Shown here: positions 1 to 11,921 of the stretch, piece after piece
How the letters are laid out: each line of letters begins with the position of its first letter
Numbering within the stretch: the first letter of the stretch is position 1
Source: Glutinoglossum americanum
Lineage: Eukaryota; Ascomycota; Geoglossomycetes; Geoglossales; Geoglossaceae
Length of the DNA: 64,000 bases
Reading direction: 5' to 3'
Assembly (NCBI GenBank): GCA_020080175.1
Contig: JAGHQL010000045.1
Location: 86,218-150,217, forward strand
Made by a program: the position numbers and the translations under genes
Notes under the pieces: model-generated
Told to the model about the DNA's origin: nothing
Database searches by the model: none
Seen by the model: the letters and a program-made list of their open reading frames with translations, nothing else

Positions 1-1091
1 TACATGAGGTTACCGCCACGGACATACTTTGTCTTCCGGCAAACCAGGAACTATCCTATTCAAATGTTGACTCCTGATGCCCGCCCTTGCTCCACGCTAG
101 TGAATCCTAAGGGCTGACACGGTGAGGTTACGGTGCTTTGGGAATCAGTCGCCTTGTCTCATCGCCGGCAATACGACGTTCTACAAATCCGGCGGAGTAG
201 CTCCTCTCCGCAACGGCATCCTGGCCAGAATATATGCCGGGGCCGGCCTCCCACCGGCGTTTCCGACGCTGTCCAAAGGAGACGTGTCAGTTGGGACATG
301 CTCAGAGCACCTGAGAGCCGGCTCATCGAGTCGACTTCCAGATTGTCACGCTTTGGAGAGAAGAACCAGTAGGCCCACCACGCTCCAATCCCAACGTACA
401 CACCAAGAACTTCTTTCTTCATATGCACCCAAGCGTCCTTAAGCTAGGCCACTCCGTTCGGACCATCGCCTCTTAACGAGATTCGCGAAATACTGAGACA
501 TCCGCATTGGCCACCACATCGACGGTGCTGGGTTCCGAGAATTGGTCCGCGGTATCCCCGTCTCGGTAGTGGCTGCCTCGCCTTTTCGATCTCGGAGGGT
601 GTGCACCGCTTTCGGCAGGGTCCGTGAGCGAGCAGCTTGAGGCGTGGTGAACTGGTTCGGGGGGATACTCTTTGCGAGGCTATCGCGGTATCAATGTCGC
701 CATGCGTTGTAACGTCAACTCCTGCAATAGGAGGCGCAGTAGATCGACCAATTGATAGGGCTAGGCGTCTATTTTGGGCTATAGTAGAGTTTGCGAGAGG
801 TAGCCTCGACATGTTGGGATTTAAGCCTCCCGAGAAAAAACTCGGAATGTCACTGGAATATCACTGGAATATCACAGGGATAAAACCGTCCTCAAGATTA
901 TAGTTGGAGATGGCACCCCCTTATAGCCAAAAATTTAACTAAATGTTACTTTTCCTATTTAGAAAACAGGCCAAGTAGGGCGGTTTTCATACAACGCCGC
1001 TGCCGTACAAACTTACATGTACGCGGAAACATTTGAATAGTAACCCAAGATTGTTAAAGGAAATTCCATCAATATTTTTGTCTCCCATAGG
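1..1091. other. Region without recognisable gene
   Basis: Several overlapping open frames of 60-120 codons occur on both strands between about 120 and 900, but none has a recognisable domain, a convincing start context or a splice partner. One minus frame (159-428) begins with a hydrophobic stretch containing GAWWAYWFFSP, which could be a membrane segment, but it ends in low-quality sequence. The region lies downstream of the P450 stop codon. Confidence 0.5.
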
Positions 1092-2758
1092 CTATGCAGG
1101 AGTCAACGCCACCAGTGCGCCATTGCCACTCGAACAAGTAAGGGTCAATTGCTCCTTCCAGGGTTCTGGATCGCGGCTCTCGAGGCTTTTGAACTCCTGC
1201 ACGAGCCTCACGAGTGTATACGAGGCTTCTGTAAGGGCGAATTGCTCTGCTCAGGGAAACACACATATCAGCCCTCTGCATATTTCGTGGGCCAGCGAAG
1301 GGAGTAAAAGTGGTTTAAGACTTACGGCCGATGCATATTCTCGGCCCACCATTGAACGGGAGGTACTCCCAGCCAGGCCTAAGGGTCTCCCATCTCTCAG
1401 GACGGAATTCTTCAGCATCGTCACCATACAAATCCTTTCTACGATGCATGGTCCAGACACTGTAGATGACAATCTGGCTCTTCTTAATAAAGACCTTCGA
1501 TTTGCCATCTGGTCCTCCACCAACAGGAAGAGTAGTATCCTTATTAGCCAAACGGGTATTATTTGGTACCACTGGCATGAGGCGGAGGGCTATCAATATT
1601 TGTTAGCTTTCAGATTTTTCCGGATATCACAAGGACGAACAAACATTCGTTCAGCACATATTTAACGTATTTCATATTCCTGAGTTCTTCATACGATGGC
1701 CTCCTGCCTTCCAGCTTAGCAACCTCTTCGCGAAGCTTACTCCATACATCTGGCCTCTTTGAGATGACATTGAAGGTATTGCTCAATAGACCAGCGGTGG
1801 TATCACGGCCAGCCAGCAGTATGTTCAAAAGCTGATCCCTGATCTCCTTGGGGTTGTCTGTTTGCTTGGCAAGCTCATTCAAAAAGACATATCGTTCTTT
1901 GGTTTTACCACCGGACTCCAATGCCTTCTCAGGATTTAGGGACTCGCGATACTTCAGCGCCCTTTGAACGAAGTTATTAGCAAAGTCGTGAACGACCTTG
2001 CAAGACTGGGTATATTTTTTGTCCCTGTAGGTGAATAGAAACTTGCCAAGACGAATCCGCTTGGTTGTTGCAGTTTGGGAGTAATCGAAAGCCTCCGCGA
2101 AAGCCCTGCCCTCAGAGCTACCTTCGGGTACAAGAGACCCGACAGAGTGTCCGAAAAGGAACTCTGTTGCTGAATCTAGAGTTAGACAGAAGAAGAGATC
2201 TTGCAGGTTCACTGTCGACCCGTCTCTAGGGATGTGGGCAATCAGATTTCTGATATGTGTTTCGAAGGTGTCCAGATCGGCGACCTGGTTTCTCGAGAAA
2301 TTTGGACGGACCATAGCTCGCGAATGCTCCCAGGCGGCACCATCGGTGGTGAATATACCATTCCCGAGAAGAGGATAGAAAGCTCGATGTCTCTTGTAGC
2401 CAAGATCGAAATCTTTGAACTGCACCGCGAGGATATGTTTGATATTCTCGGGCTCAATAGTTGATACGAAGGCCTCACCCCCGACGACCACCGAAAATGT
2501 ATTAACACGCATCATCTCAAAGCGGTCGCGAATCGCTCGCAAGAAACGCTTCTCTCTAGCATTCCGAAAATTCTCAAAGAGGAGTCCAATTCCAAGAATT
2601 CGCTCGGATTGGGGGAGTTGGGGTGGGGGTCTGCAGCCATTCTCCTTGATGAATTTGCGCCGGGACAAGTAGCGTGAGGTCTTCTCGTAGAGGAAATAGA
2701 CTGCGATGACGCCCAGCACCGAATAGTAAAACGACAACGACGACGACGACGACGACAT
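1092..2758 (-). CDS. Cytochrome P450, CYP52-like (alkane / fatty-acid hydroxylase type)
   Basis: Three exons on the minus strand: 2758-1645, 1589-1326 and 1246-1092, with introns of 55 and 79 nt; the model gives 510 residues, normal for a microsomal P450. A Ser-rich start is followed by a hydrophobic anchor at about residues 10-25. The I-helix oxygen-binding motif AGRDTT is at 316-321. The K-helix ExxR (ESLR, 371-374) is formed across intron 1. The heme-binding loop [10 protein letters not shown] is at about 450-459, directly before intron 2. The order and wording of these motifs match the CYP52 clan, whose members omega-hydroxylate n-alkanes and fatty acids at the ER with a P450 reductase. 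The substrate is inferred from family only. All key residues are present, so the gene looks functional. The exact CYP family (CYP52, CYP539 or a neighbour) cannot be fixed without an alignment. Confidence 0.9.
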
Positions 2759-3648
2759 GGCTTCGCGTGACCAGAGCAGTATGCTAAGATTGTTGTGGAC
2801 GCGCTGCCTTGGTCACACTGTAAGGTCGTACAACCCTAGAGGGGAATCGAACAAAAAAATAGAGTAGCACAGATTATATTCAGAGTATATGTCCCAGCTT
2901 TCCTTAGTATTTTCCGCGTCAGTAGCTTGTTAAATAGAGTACCAACTCTATTCCGTCTAGAGAGTCGGCGACGGCCGATCCAGGTTCTGGGTCGAATCAG
3001 CAAATCAGATCGCATGGGTCTTTCTCCTGGGTTTTGGGCCCTTACCGACGGAGTTACCGATTAGGTCACGGCACATGTCGGTGCACGGGGAGTTTCCCCG
3101 ATAATACCTCGGCTGTCCTTCAGCGAATCAACCGACAATATTTTTTGTAAAGAGACGCCATTGGGCAGTGCCGACTGGGTACTTATGATTATCACGGCCA
3201 AGCCTCACATCAGCAGGTGAACAACGAATTTGTGCAGGTGGATTCCTCCAGCTCGCCACCAGACTTGGCCACGAAAAGCAAAGCGGAGCAATTTATGCCG
3301 AGCCCTTGTCCTTGACGAGATACGCAAGCGGATCGGCTGCAAAAATAAGAAAGGGGTGTTCTGCTGCATTATGTGACGCCGTTGTGTAAGACCCAAGCCT
3401 TCTTCACATTCAATGAGAGGCGCTACTGGTCATGTGTCCGTGCTTTATATAAATCCTAGTCTCGCCGAGAGGAGCACCATGCGTGGATAAGGTGGGTGAT
3501 AATGGCCGCAACACCTTCTAAATACCCGTCTATAGTTAAATAATAGGTTGCCAGACGCCTGGCCAAATGCCCAACTGTATACTCCGTAGTACTTCGTACA
3601 TCTTTAGACAAATATAAGCAGAGGACAGGGGCCTCTTCTTCATGTGGA
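2759..3648. other. Intergenic, 5' side of the P450 gene
   Basis: About 890 bases between the P450 start and the 3' end of the UFD1-like gene. Only short shadow frames are present. This must contain the P450 promoter and the 3' UTR of the neighbouring gene; no specific site is recognised. Confidence 0.5.
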
Positions 3649-6069
3649 TTAGTGCCGAGTTTCCGCTCTCGACGGCGCCCAATTTCCCAGCCATGATGCT
3701 GCCCTATCTAGATTCCCGCCTTCGGCTTCCAGAGCAGCTACACACCACTCGAAATCGTATCCATCCCTCTCAGCTACCCTCTCCTTGCCCTTCCCGTTAC
3801 TTTGTCCTTGAGTGCTCGTTGCAGCCATCATCTCCGCTAAACCCCTCCTTCGCTCACTGTTCTCATCGACACAGAAATGCAACGGACTCCCCTTAACATC
3901 CTCCAAGTTTTCCACAAACGGTTTCACCATGGGCAGAATAGTTTGGCTCTTCAACGGCTGTCCATTTTCCTCTGTGATAGCTAGATTCTTTCGACCGCTC
4001 TTGCAGTACTCGTTTCTGCACCACAATTTTCCACAGCCAGTTAGGAGTTGAGTCAGATATCTCCTTTCAACTCTCCGACGTAGCGCTTTGTCCCCTGGAT
4101 CGTACATCGATACGTACAGTGGTCCAAAACAAATACTACACAGGCCAATCGCGTTTCCGGCCCTTTGGCCCATTCGTGAGGCTACTCCAACATCACCGTT
4201 CTTTCCCACACCATCCAGCGTACGCCCACAGTTGACATTCCGACAGATGGCGGGTCTGGAGCGATTTCGCCGCTGCAGGTCGTGGTGTTTGAGGTGGGTT
4301 ACCATGTCCCGAAGACGAATTATTTTTGAGCATAGGTGACATTCTGTGGTGCGTGCACCATCAGCAAGTTCATGTGGTGTGAGACCTGAAAGGAGGGCTT
4401 TGGGATTGGGAGAGTCTGGATCACCTTCCTGAGGGACGACGAGATGGCAGAACTGACAGAGAATAGGTTTTCCCGGGCAGAGCGTGGTACGATGCTGGGC
4501 TAGTGCCTCCAAGCTCGTCGCTTCATGCGAGCAGTTTGGACATGAGCGTCGAGTATGAGATACTTCCTCGTGCTTAATCTTGCTGGAAACAGAGTTACCA
4601 TGGGCAGAGTCATGAGGACAATGCCAATGGTTGGACCACTCTGAAGAGGATTTCTTAAACACAGTCCTACAGTGAGGACAGAGGACGTTGTTTCTGATAC
4701 AGAAGTTTTCATGAAGGATCATGGTGCGGTGAGGAACCCACTGCGTGCAATTTTTGCAGCTTTCGTATTCCGGCCCGGGGGCTTCACTGCTGTAGTCTCC
4801 TTCATCTGTAGCTATCGACGCCTCGGCTTGGTTGAACTGAGTTACTCGGATGTAGAATGATCTCGGAGAGTTCTTCGCGGGGTCACCGTTGGCGGGCGGA
4901 AATTTGTAACCATAGATAGATACCCACATCGCCTCTGCCTCTTCTAGCTCCACGTTGGTAGGCTGCAAGCGTATCCATTTCGGATATGTATTACCCGTAT
5001 CACCAAAAACAAATTCATCGTCTCTTGGTCTAGATCTCTGCCTAGCAGCAAGCGGACTGACAAATAAGTCCACCTCTTCACCGTCGTTTACTCCGCCTAA
5101 CTCGATGTGTAACCCTTGAGATCTGTCCCAAGAGGCTATTGTATAGTCCACATAGTCTCCCTCCAGCACTTGACCTTGTACATGATCCCAAAGCTCAAGC
5201 TTTTCCCCCACGGAACTCCCCTCCATATTTCCTGGTGCCCTCCGGGTTTTAGCCAGCCTCCGCTGCAATGTCTCTTTGGCTTGTTCCTCGTTCAGGGCTT
5301 CGATATCAACTTCCAAATCCGTATCCACAACGCAGATTCCTTCCCCTTCGGGGACAAATTTGTCAACCAAAAATTTGAACTCATGCTTCTTAGTCCCTTT
5401 CCCACGGCTTCCGGGAACAGCTAGTATCTCGCCCTTTGTTAAGGTCGTGAAATTTGAACGCAGGTGGTGCTCTAACAGCGACTTCCAGTCTTCTGGGTCA
5501 TAGCCAGCTTCCAGCGGTCGCAGACGCACGTAAGTGCCTTTAGGAAGTTGCTTCGCGTGAACAGTAATCCGAGGTAACGCCTGACCAGGCCTTAAACTCT
5601 CGTTTACTCCGTTCGCAATCGGCACATCGCTATCGCCATATAGCGAACCCCCATTAGCTGTGTCCGCCTCGATTTCATCTGGAAGCCCCATCGCCTGTCG
5701 TAAGAAGGGACTCAGCCCGACTTCTCCATCCTGTGCCGAAAATTCTCGAATACCAGCGTATACAATATGCCCATTTGCCGGATTAACAAGTCTGAAAGTC
5801 AACGGATGCGGAAGCTGTTGTTGTGTTTCCTGATAAAGTTCTCGGGCCTGCCGCTCCGCCGAGTATGTGTGTGGGTTGTACGGATCAAATGTTGGGGTAT
5901 AGGCATGCGCAGTGGCAGGAGCGGCAGCAACCGTAGCAGCAGAGAGAAGCTGTTCGAGTGCAGATGGAGGTAATATAATTTTATCGCCCAGAAGAGATTT
6001 GTGAGTCCGTGAGAAAGGTGCTACGGAAAATTGAGAGTACCATGTTAAGGGTGCCAGGTCGTTGGCCAT
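3649..6069 (-). CDS. UFD1-domain protein with C-terminal Cys/His zinc-finger region
   Basis: A single uninterrupted frame of 806 residues. The N-terminal half resembles the Ufd1 double-psi barrel fold, including the typical phrase LPKGTYVRLRPLEAGYDPEDW around residues 180-200; Ufd1 proteins bind ubiquitin and the Cdc48/p97 segregase in ubiquitin-fusion and ER-associated degradation. From about residue 430 to 630 there is a dense series of CxxC and CxxH pairs (CKNC, CPHC, CPNC, CQFC, CHLC) like TRAF-type zinc fingers. The last about 40 residues (ALEAEGGNLDRAASWLG) look like a UBA-type helix bundle. Canonical Ufd1 is only about 360 residues and has no zinc fingers, so this is the longer fungal Ufd1-like relative rather than the core Cdc48 cofactor. 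A role in ubiquitin-dependent quality control is inference. Confidence 0.85.
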   Translation of the reverse strand: MANDLAPLTWYSQFSVAPFSRTHKSLLGDKIILPPSALEQLLSAATVAAAPATAHAYTPTFDPYNPHTYSAERQARELYQETQQQLPHPLTFRLVNPANGHIVYAGIREFSAQDGEVGLSPFLRQAMGLPDEIEADTANGGSLYGDSDVPIANGVNESLRPGQALPRITVHAKQLPKGTYVRLRPLEAGYDPEDWKSLLEHHLRSNFTTLTKGEILAVPGSRGKGTKKHEFKFLVDKFVPEGEGICVVDTDLEVDIEALNEEQAKETLQRRLAKTRRAPGNMEGSSVGEKLELWDHVQGQVLEGDYVDYTIASWDRSQGLHIELGGVNDGEEVDLFVSPLAARQRSRPRDDEFVFGDTGNTYPKWIRLQPTNVELEEAEAMWVSIYGYKFPPANGDPAKNSPRSFYIRVTQFNQAEASIATDEGDYSSEAPGPEYESCKNCTQWVPHRTMILHENFCIRNNVLCPHCRTVFKKSSSEWSNHWHCPHDSAHGNSVSSKIKHEEVSHTRRSCPNCSHEATSLEALAQHRTTLCPGKPILCQFCHLVVPQEGDPDSPNPKALLSGLTPHELADGARTTECHLCSKIIRLRDMVTHLKHHDLQRRNRSRPAICRNVNCGRTLDGVGKNGDVGVASRMGQRAGNAIGLCSICFGPLYVSMYDPGDKALRRRVERRYLTQLLTGCGKLWCRNEYCKSGRKNLAITEENGQPLKSQTILPMVKPFVENLEDVKGSPLHFCVDENSERRRGLAEMMAATSTQGQSNGKGKERVAERDGYDFEWCVAALEAEGGNLDRAASWLGNWAPSRAETRH

Positions 6070-6981
6070 ATTCTCTAAGTGAAATCAAAAAATGTCGGCG
6101 GGTACGTGCGGAGAGTCGACCTGGAATGTAGAGTATGTACATTCACAACCTTGAGTAGAGGATCATATCTGTCTGGCCGCGATATATCTGGAAGATTCGG
6201 CCGCTTCGTCATCCTCTGCCGATTAAAGTCACGTGAAATACCAATGCAAAGGGGTCTCACTCTCTAGATTGGACGTTACTGAAACTTTTTGCCTTCAGTT
6301 CCAACATGCGTTCTCTCTTAGAGTTGTCCCGAACGTCAGGAGTCTGAGTTTGGCCGCCGAAAAAGAACTAACTCTATCGAAACCGCTACCAAAGAAATCC
6401 CCGGTCGATCACTGCACAATACCATCACAGTGTGGGAGTGTGGGGTAACGGGGATCCAAAACCTGCCCAGGACCCGCCCAAAACCTGCGAGATCTCTGCT
6501 CGACTGGCACCTATCCCAGCCTCTGGATGAAATACATATCCGGCCGTACCGGGTATATCCCTGAAGCTTCCGAGTACATAATGGATTGATATAAAGGAGG
6601 GAAACTATTGGCGGGATGTGGTTATCGATAAGGCCAACAAAAGGAAATTATACCTCGGGGCCCATGCCATGCCCTCCCCATCAGAGGCTATATATCCTAG
6701 CTGCATTAATCCAAGTTCTGCAACTCAATATACTCAGGCAGAGCCCCTGCATCCTGGTATATGAATTTAAGCATTTGGGCGTCGTCTCACGGCTAGCCAC
6801 GTCCCATCCTAGTATACCCTTATTCAAAGCTTGCTGGGCAGGCCATAGCCGCCGTATTACTTATTGTCTTTGATATCCGCCTTCGCCTGCTACATATCCA
6901 TCACGCAACTGACACAACGTACAGAGATTGCTGCTGACCAGCGCCAGGAGATTCCCTCAGAACATCTCGTCCCCTTGAAGA
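6070..6981. promoter_or_regulatory. Divergent intergenic region, UFD1-like gene / F-box gene
   Basis: About 910 bases between two divergently transcribed genes, so it should hold both promoters. No convincing gene lies inside it; open frames here are short and mutually overlapping. Two stretches near 6440-6480 contain the repeated phrases GATCCAAAACCTGC and GCCCAAAACCTGC. No factor-binding site is recognised with confidence. Confidence 0.5.
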
Positions 6982-8813
6982 ATGGTCACAGAGGCTGGTA
7001 CCGTGCACACAACGCTATTAGATTTACTCTCCAATACACTGGTTTTATACCGCACCGCTCCGTACCTATCCGTCCCCGCTCTCTCTTCCCTAGCAGCAAC
7101 TTCGACAGCATTTAGAGATCTCGTGTACAATACTCCACTCGTTTTTCGCCACCTCGACCTTACAGACCTCGCTAGCGCTGCCGGTCCTCTCATCCACCCT
7201 GGAGAAACACACAGGAATACGCTACGTGGGCGCGTTATCGCAAAGGAGGGCGCCTACTCTGATCCACTTCACGTTATCTTTAGCAAGCTCAGCCAGATTA
7301 AACTTCTAAAGGATGTTCAAACACTCATCCTCGACGGGTTATCTGTCACAGCTGAGCTCGTCCGAGAGATCATACGCGACGAGTCCTATAGTGTCCGCAT
7401 CCTCTCAATCCGCGAGGCCAAAGATCTCGACGAGCGGAAGTTGAGGCAGGTACTTAATCATGCGGTCCGTCCATCTCGCGCACCAAACACACCAAAACTG
7501 AAAGGACTCTACGTTTTTGGGCCAAGGGACCCAGCGCCCCTTCCTAAGACCAAGATTTTTTCGACACCTAAGGATCTAGCTTCGCCGGCGAGACCTCCTT
7601 TCGACGTGGGGTCATTTTCGACTTTTGGCGCACAAATTGGCGCAGTATGGAACGAAAGATGCCAGAACACTCCTTTTTCGTCTATTCAAGATGGGGATGC
7701 ATGGTTTCAACCCACAGGCAGAATGCTATTACAAACACCACCTGTTCCTTCTGTCGAATGGGCCGAAACCGTTAGATCCTGCGAAGGTATTATTTCCTTT
7801 GATGCTGTATTATGTCGAGGACCTAGGCATGGTTTTCCTACATATAACGATACCCACGACCCATCCAATCACCCAACAGAGCATTCTCTCCGGCCAGCGA
7901 TTGCTACCATTGCTCTGGGATCAACCGGATGCGCCCGCTGCCACTCTGCGCCGGAGATTCCTTCTATTTACGGCGTCTCTCCTGACGAACAGTTCCCACT
8001 CCTAGCACCCCCGCCTTTGCATTCATCTCGTATCCGAGCCGCAAAAATGCCTTCTCTAGCAGCTTACGATGGGGAAATGCGCTTGTTGATAGCGAGGTGC
8101 GAAGATTGTCTTCGAAACCGCTGGTGCGAGCTTTGCAACAAATGGTGGTGTGAAGATTGCTACGCCATTCCCCCCAATGGCACTCGACGGGAAACCGGCC
8201 CAGTGGCATCTCTGGAAGGTAGCCTCACCGGAAATGCAAACACGAGTTTAAAGGTATACAACGGTTTCTGTTTCGACGCGATGGGTTTTGGGTGGGATGA
8301 CAAAACAAATAAGATGGGAAATTACACCACAAAGCCATGAAGCAGCAGAATGTAGGCATTTTGGAGCAACTATTCGAGAGTCCCGCGCATCGCGCTGGAC
8401 ACTTGAGCTACCATCAGTTTGCAATTCTTATGGAAAACTCACACACAAATTCTAGTAAACTAGGAGCTAACAAACCCTCGATTCTATAGGTAGTCGTGGC
8501 GCGCGACTGTTTCGAATGCGGACGAACAGTAAGTTTACATCCAGCCAACAGGCATCCCCAAGAGCTAGAGGCTGAAGCGGTGATCTCAAGTGCGCGGACT
8601 GCAGCTCGCTCAAAAGCCGGTACTGCAACAACTGCTGGGGAGGCTACTGCATCACACATAACGAAGGGTCTAACGAACTGATTGTGAGTTGTCTATTCCG
8701 GCGACGTCTTCCCCTTTTAGCCGGTACTAACGAGCAAAATCTAGTGTGATTGGTGCAACCTATCGCCACGAGGAACGCGTGGCGTGCGTGGGATGTGCGG
8801 GGCGAGGTTATAA
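6982..8813 (+). CDS. F-box protein with C-terminal cysteine-rich (zinc-binding) tail
   Basis: Exons 6982-8253, 8490-8528, 8591-8683 and 8745-8813 give 490 residues. The N-terminus (LLDLLSNTLVLYRTAPYL followed by SLAATSTAFRDLV) reads as an F-box, the Skp1-binding helix bundle of SCF ubiquitin ligases, and is followed by an LRR-like HLDLTDL segment. The C-terminus carries pairs CARC, CEDC, CELC, CEDC and, across the last three introns, CFEC, CADC, CNNC and CDWC, so a multi-zinc module is likely. Skp1 binding and a role as a substrate receptor are inferred from the F-box. The first intron is unusually long (236 nt) and its reading frame stays open to 8340, so retention would truncate the tail. 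The last two introns (62 and 61 nt) have clear donors and acceptors. The substrate is unknown. Confidence 0.78.
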
Positions 8814-11800
8814 TTGGGACCTGCATTCTGCCTCACGGCTCTTTACTTAGCACTATTGTCGTACTCTTAAACATGCACTGAGATTGACGGCTTTTTTGGT
8901 GACGGTTGGACTTGCGTTTATATAATCAGTAAAGGTTTTTAAATTAATGCAATACCCTCTCAACTCTTTAATACTTGGGCATAACACATTTTCTCTTCTT
9001 TTTTTCTTTTTCGGTTTGTTTCCCCTCCCCCCCCCCCTAGAGATCTAACTAACTATAGATTCCGATCCGACGAGCGGGGAGCCGGCGTACTGAGGGGTTT
9101 TTTTTCTTTTTCTTTTTTTTTATAGTAGAGCAGAGCTCGGATACACCGGATAAACATATTCATCACCCTCCTAATGCGGGAGGGGAGCGTCACTGTAGGA
9201 TAAGGAACCGTTTTCCCCGTGGATTCTTCTGTCCATATACACCCAACCTACTTCGCAGCAAACCGAATTTGATAGAGAGAAGAATAAAAAAACCACCCCC
9301 CCCCCCCTTTTGTTTCCCGGTAAATACACCCCCCCGCGGTTCGATATCTCCTCCCATCCGCGCGTTGCACAGGAAGGGACCGGATCATCCCCTCCCCCGC
9401 ACTCCTCGACCTACTGCGTTGCTGCATGCTTTACTCTGCCGTGCCTCCTGCCCCGTCTTTCGCGATAGTGCTGTGTTTTGGTCGGTCTCCTGGGTGGAGG
9501 TTCTGTTTGGGGTGGAGAAGTGTGGGGGGGGGAGCGGGGCTGGGTGTTTGGTTTGTTTATTTACTCATGCACGTGCCTCTTATCTGCGGTCATGTTATTG
9601 GTAAACATCCGGTTCGATGTCGTCGGTTCGATAGGGTCAGCTCCTGGGTTCGATTCAATTCTGTCTTGATGGTACCCTTACTCGGCTCCAGCGCAATACT
9701 GCGGGCTCAACCATCGTGTAGTTTTAATTCAGCTTAAGGCTCAGTTCTCAGTTCTGCCTTTGCATCACCTTAGCTATTTCTCAGCTTGCGCTCGGATTCG
9801 CGATCACCTAGTTCGTATTTCCCTTTTCTATGTGGACATCCACTCCTTCTGTTTATCCCTCGTAACCACAGCGAATGCTCCCCCACGATACAAGGAAGGT
9901 AATTTATGACTGCACTGAACTAATCCCTGTCAACACGGCTTAGCTGCTGTTTAGCAACACTCCCGGACTCCCTAGACTCTTGCAGATCACAGTCATGACG
10001 GCTCCTGACCCAGAGATCCCTGTACCCGCGACATGCCTCTGCCGGCCGGGCCTAACACATGCCGTGATAAAAAGATGACTGAACGTATAGCCCGAGTACG
10101 CTCGAGCGGACCGCGAAGCTAATCCTAGTAAGCTTGACAGCTGTTCATGCGCCTTACATCTGATAGCCCATCCTCGACCACACCGACGCCTAAGAAGCGC
10201 GGGGCTATATATTAAACGACCCTAGATGGCAGAAGGAAAGCGAGCAAAACAGCAATAATAGATTACCCAACCCCCGACGCTTCGGTCCAGTTACACTCCC
10301 ACCTCGCATATGCAACAGGCAACAAAAGCCCCCGCCTCATGTCCCCCCCACATGACGTGCGTCCTGGGCAATGGGGTCAGCCTTTTCTGTAAAAAGAAAA
10401 AGCCCGTCGGCGGCTTGGGAGCGTGCCACGTCTGGAGGTGTAGATTAAAAGGATTCTATGTGTATGGGGGTCCGAGGGTCGTGGGGTGGAGAACTGGGAT
10501 AGCGATCTATCGATGTGGTCGCTTCGTGATGCTTGTCAGGTACCCTTGTGGACGGTTGTTTGCGCGTGGTAGGCTTGGGGTTTAGGATGCCTGTATCTTT
10601 GACCGAATGTCTGGGCAGCAATTACCAGCAGCAATTTGGTATCCACACCCATCGGCAAGTGGATCCTTAAAACGGTCATCTGGAGAGTTGTTATCAAAGA
10701 ACAGACCTTCTTGTGGGACTTCCGTAAAAAGAGAAATGCTAGAGCCTCCCCTTCGAGCCTGTTTAGCAGTAGCTCCGTGGAAAAATGTAGTTGTAAGCTG
10801 GAGAGGAAAGCAGATGCTGTGGGAGTTTTCCATGCATATTCTATTGAAACACCTGTTGTAGTTGGTAACTCACTAAGCTTGAAACCCTAGGAACGGGATG
10901 CATGAAATTCACGGCCCACCGCACGTTTTTGACCCCTCAATAAACTCTCCACTTGATCTCAGTTTCCTTTCATGGGTTGGAAATCCTCTAGAGAGTATGC
11001 TATTTCCGACGTATTATTGCTACTGGAGAACAGCGGCCTCCCCGGGCACTCGCAGGTAGCGGTTCCTTAGCTGGCGAATTCACAAGAAACAGAGCTGTAC
11101 GATGGTGCAATAGATGGGAGTGCGAAGTCCCACAGGGGTACCGAATGTTGTATATACTTGACATAATCAGGACATCTAGCACGTTCAGGATGCTGGAATC
11201 AACTGGCCCACAACCCGGCCCCCGGCAGGAAAAAAACACATGACGTATGTGCTCGGGGTGGTAAACATTTCGCTGGTGAATGTCATCGCCAGAAGTAACC
11301 AAACTTGAGGGTCTTTAAGGTTAGTTTAATCGACTAAACTATATACTTGGCACAGTTTAGTTATAGGTGAGACAAGCTAACTGATCAAGTTATTCTGGCG
11401 AGGTGTGATTACGCCAGTGACAGCCTAAAGGAAATTGAGATCTACGCTACCGCACGGATAATTTCTAAAATCGTGATGAAATTATTCGTGCTTGTATAGG
11501 TAAGTGACTAGCTGCTTTTCACAGTTTGGTGTTCACCCTATTCCCAAAAGGTTGTATGTTTATATGGTGGCTTACTGCTGGTGGCTTACCGCTGGATGGC
11601 TAACTATTCCGCCCATGTTGTCAATGGTCTAATACCTAACCATCAAGAGCTAGAGGTTTCTAGGGAGGTCAATAGCGATAAAGTTGATCCATTTTAACTA
11701 TGTCAAAAGCTGAATTCCAAGCAATCCCATCTGAAAACTTTCATCACCTCATCAAGGCCCCAAAAACCCCGCAAACTAAAAACGACCAGAAGAAAGTGCA

Positions 11801-11921
11801 AAGTAGAAAGATGACCCTTTTCTGTTCTCCGGCCGCAGTTTGGAAATAGTTACATCGTAATTGTGTCCTCATCACATTGAGTAAAACTTAATATTTTGGA
11901 GCTAGAGGCGAGTCGTACCAC
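8814..11921. other. 3.1 kb gene-free stretch between convergent genes
   Basis: The flanking genes both end here, so neither promoter is needed, yet the gap is several times longer than other gaps in this arm. It contains homopolymer C, T and G runs (about 9027-9120, 9295-9310, 9520-9530), a pyrimidine-rich block of the kind seen upstream of fungal transcription starts, and open frames no longer than about 110 codons on either strand. None of those frames shows a domain or a splice continuation. A non-coding transcript, a small-protein gene or decayed sequence are all possible. Confidence 0.5.

Noticed and set aside
444-903. Minus frame 444-812 and plus frame 637-903
   Set aside because: Antisense to each other, Arg/Ser-rich without domains; typical chance frames in GC-rich DNA.
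9600-9660. Three GGTTCGAT words resembling the tRNA T-loop (box B)
   Set aside because: No box A at a suitable distance and no acceptor stem can be formed.
9269-9737. Overlapping plus-strand frames of 60-110 codons
   Set aside because: They run through homopolymer C and G tracts, overlap in several frames and have no domain.
10582-10890. Frames of about 85 codons on both strands
   Set aside because: Mutually overlapping, no recognisable family, no splice continuation.
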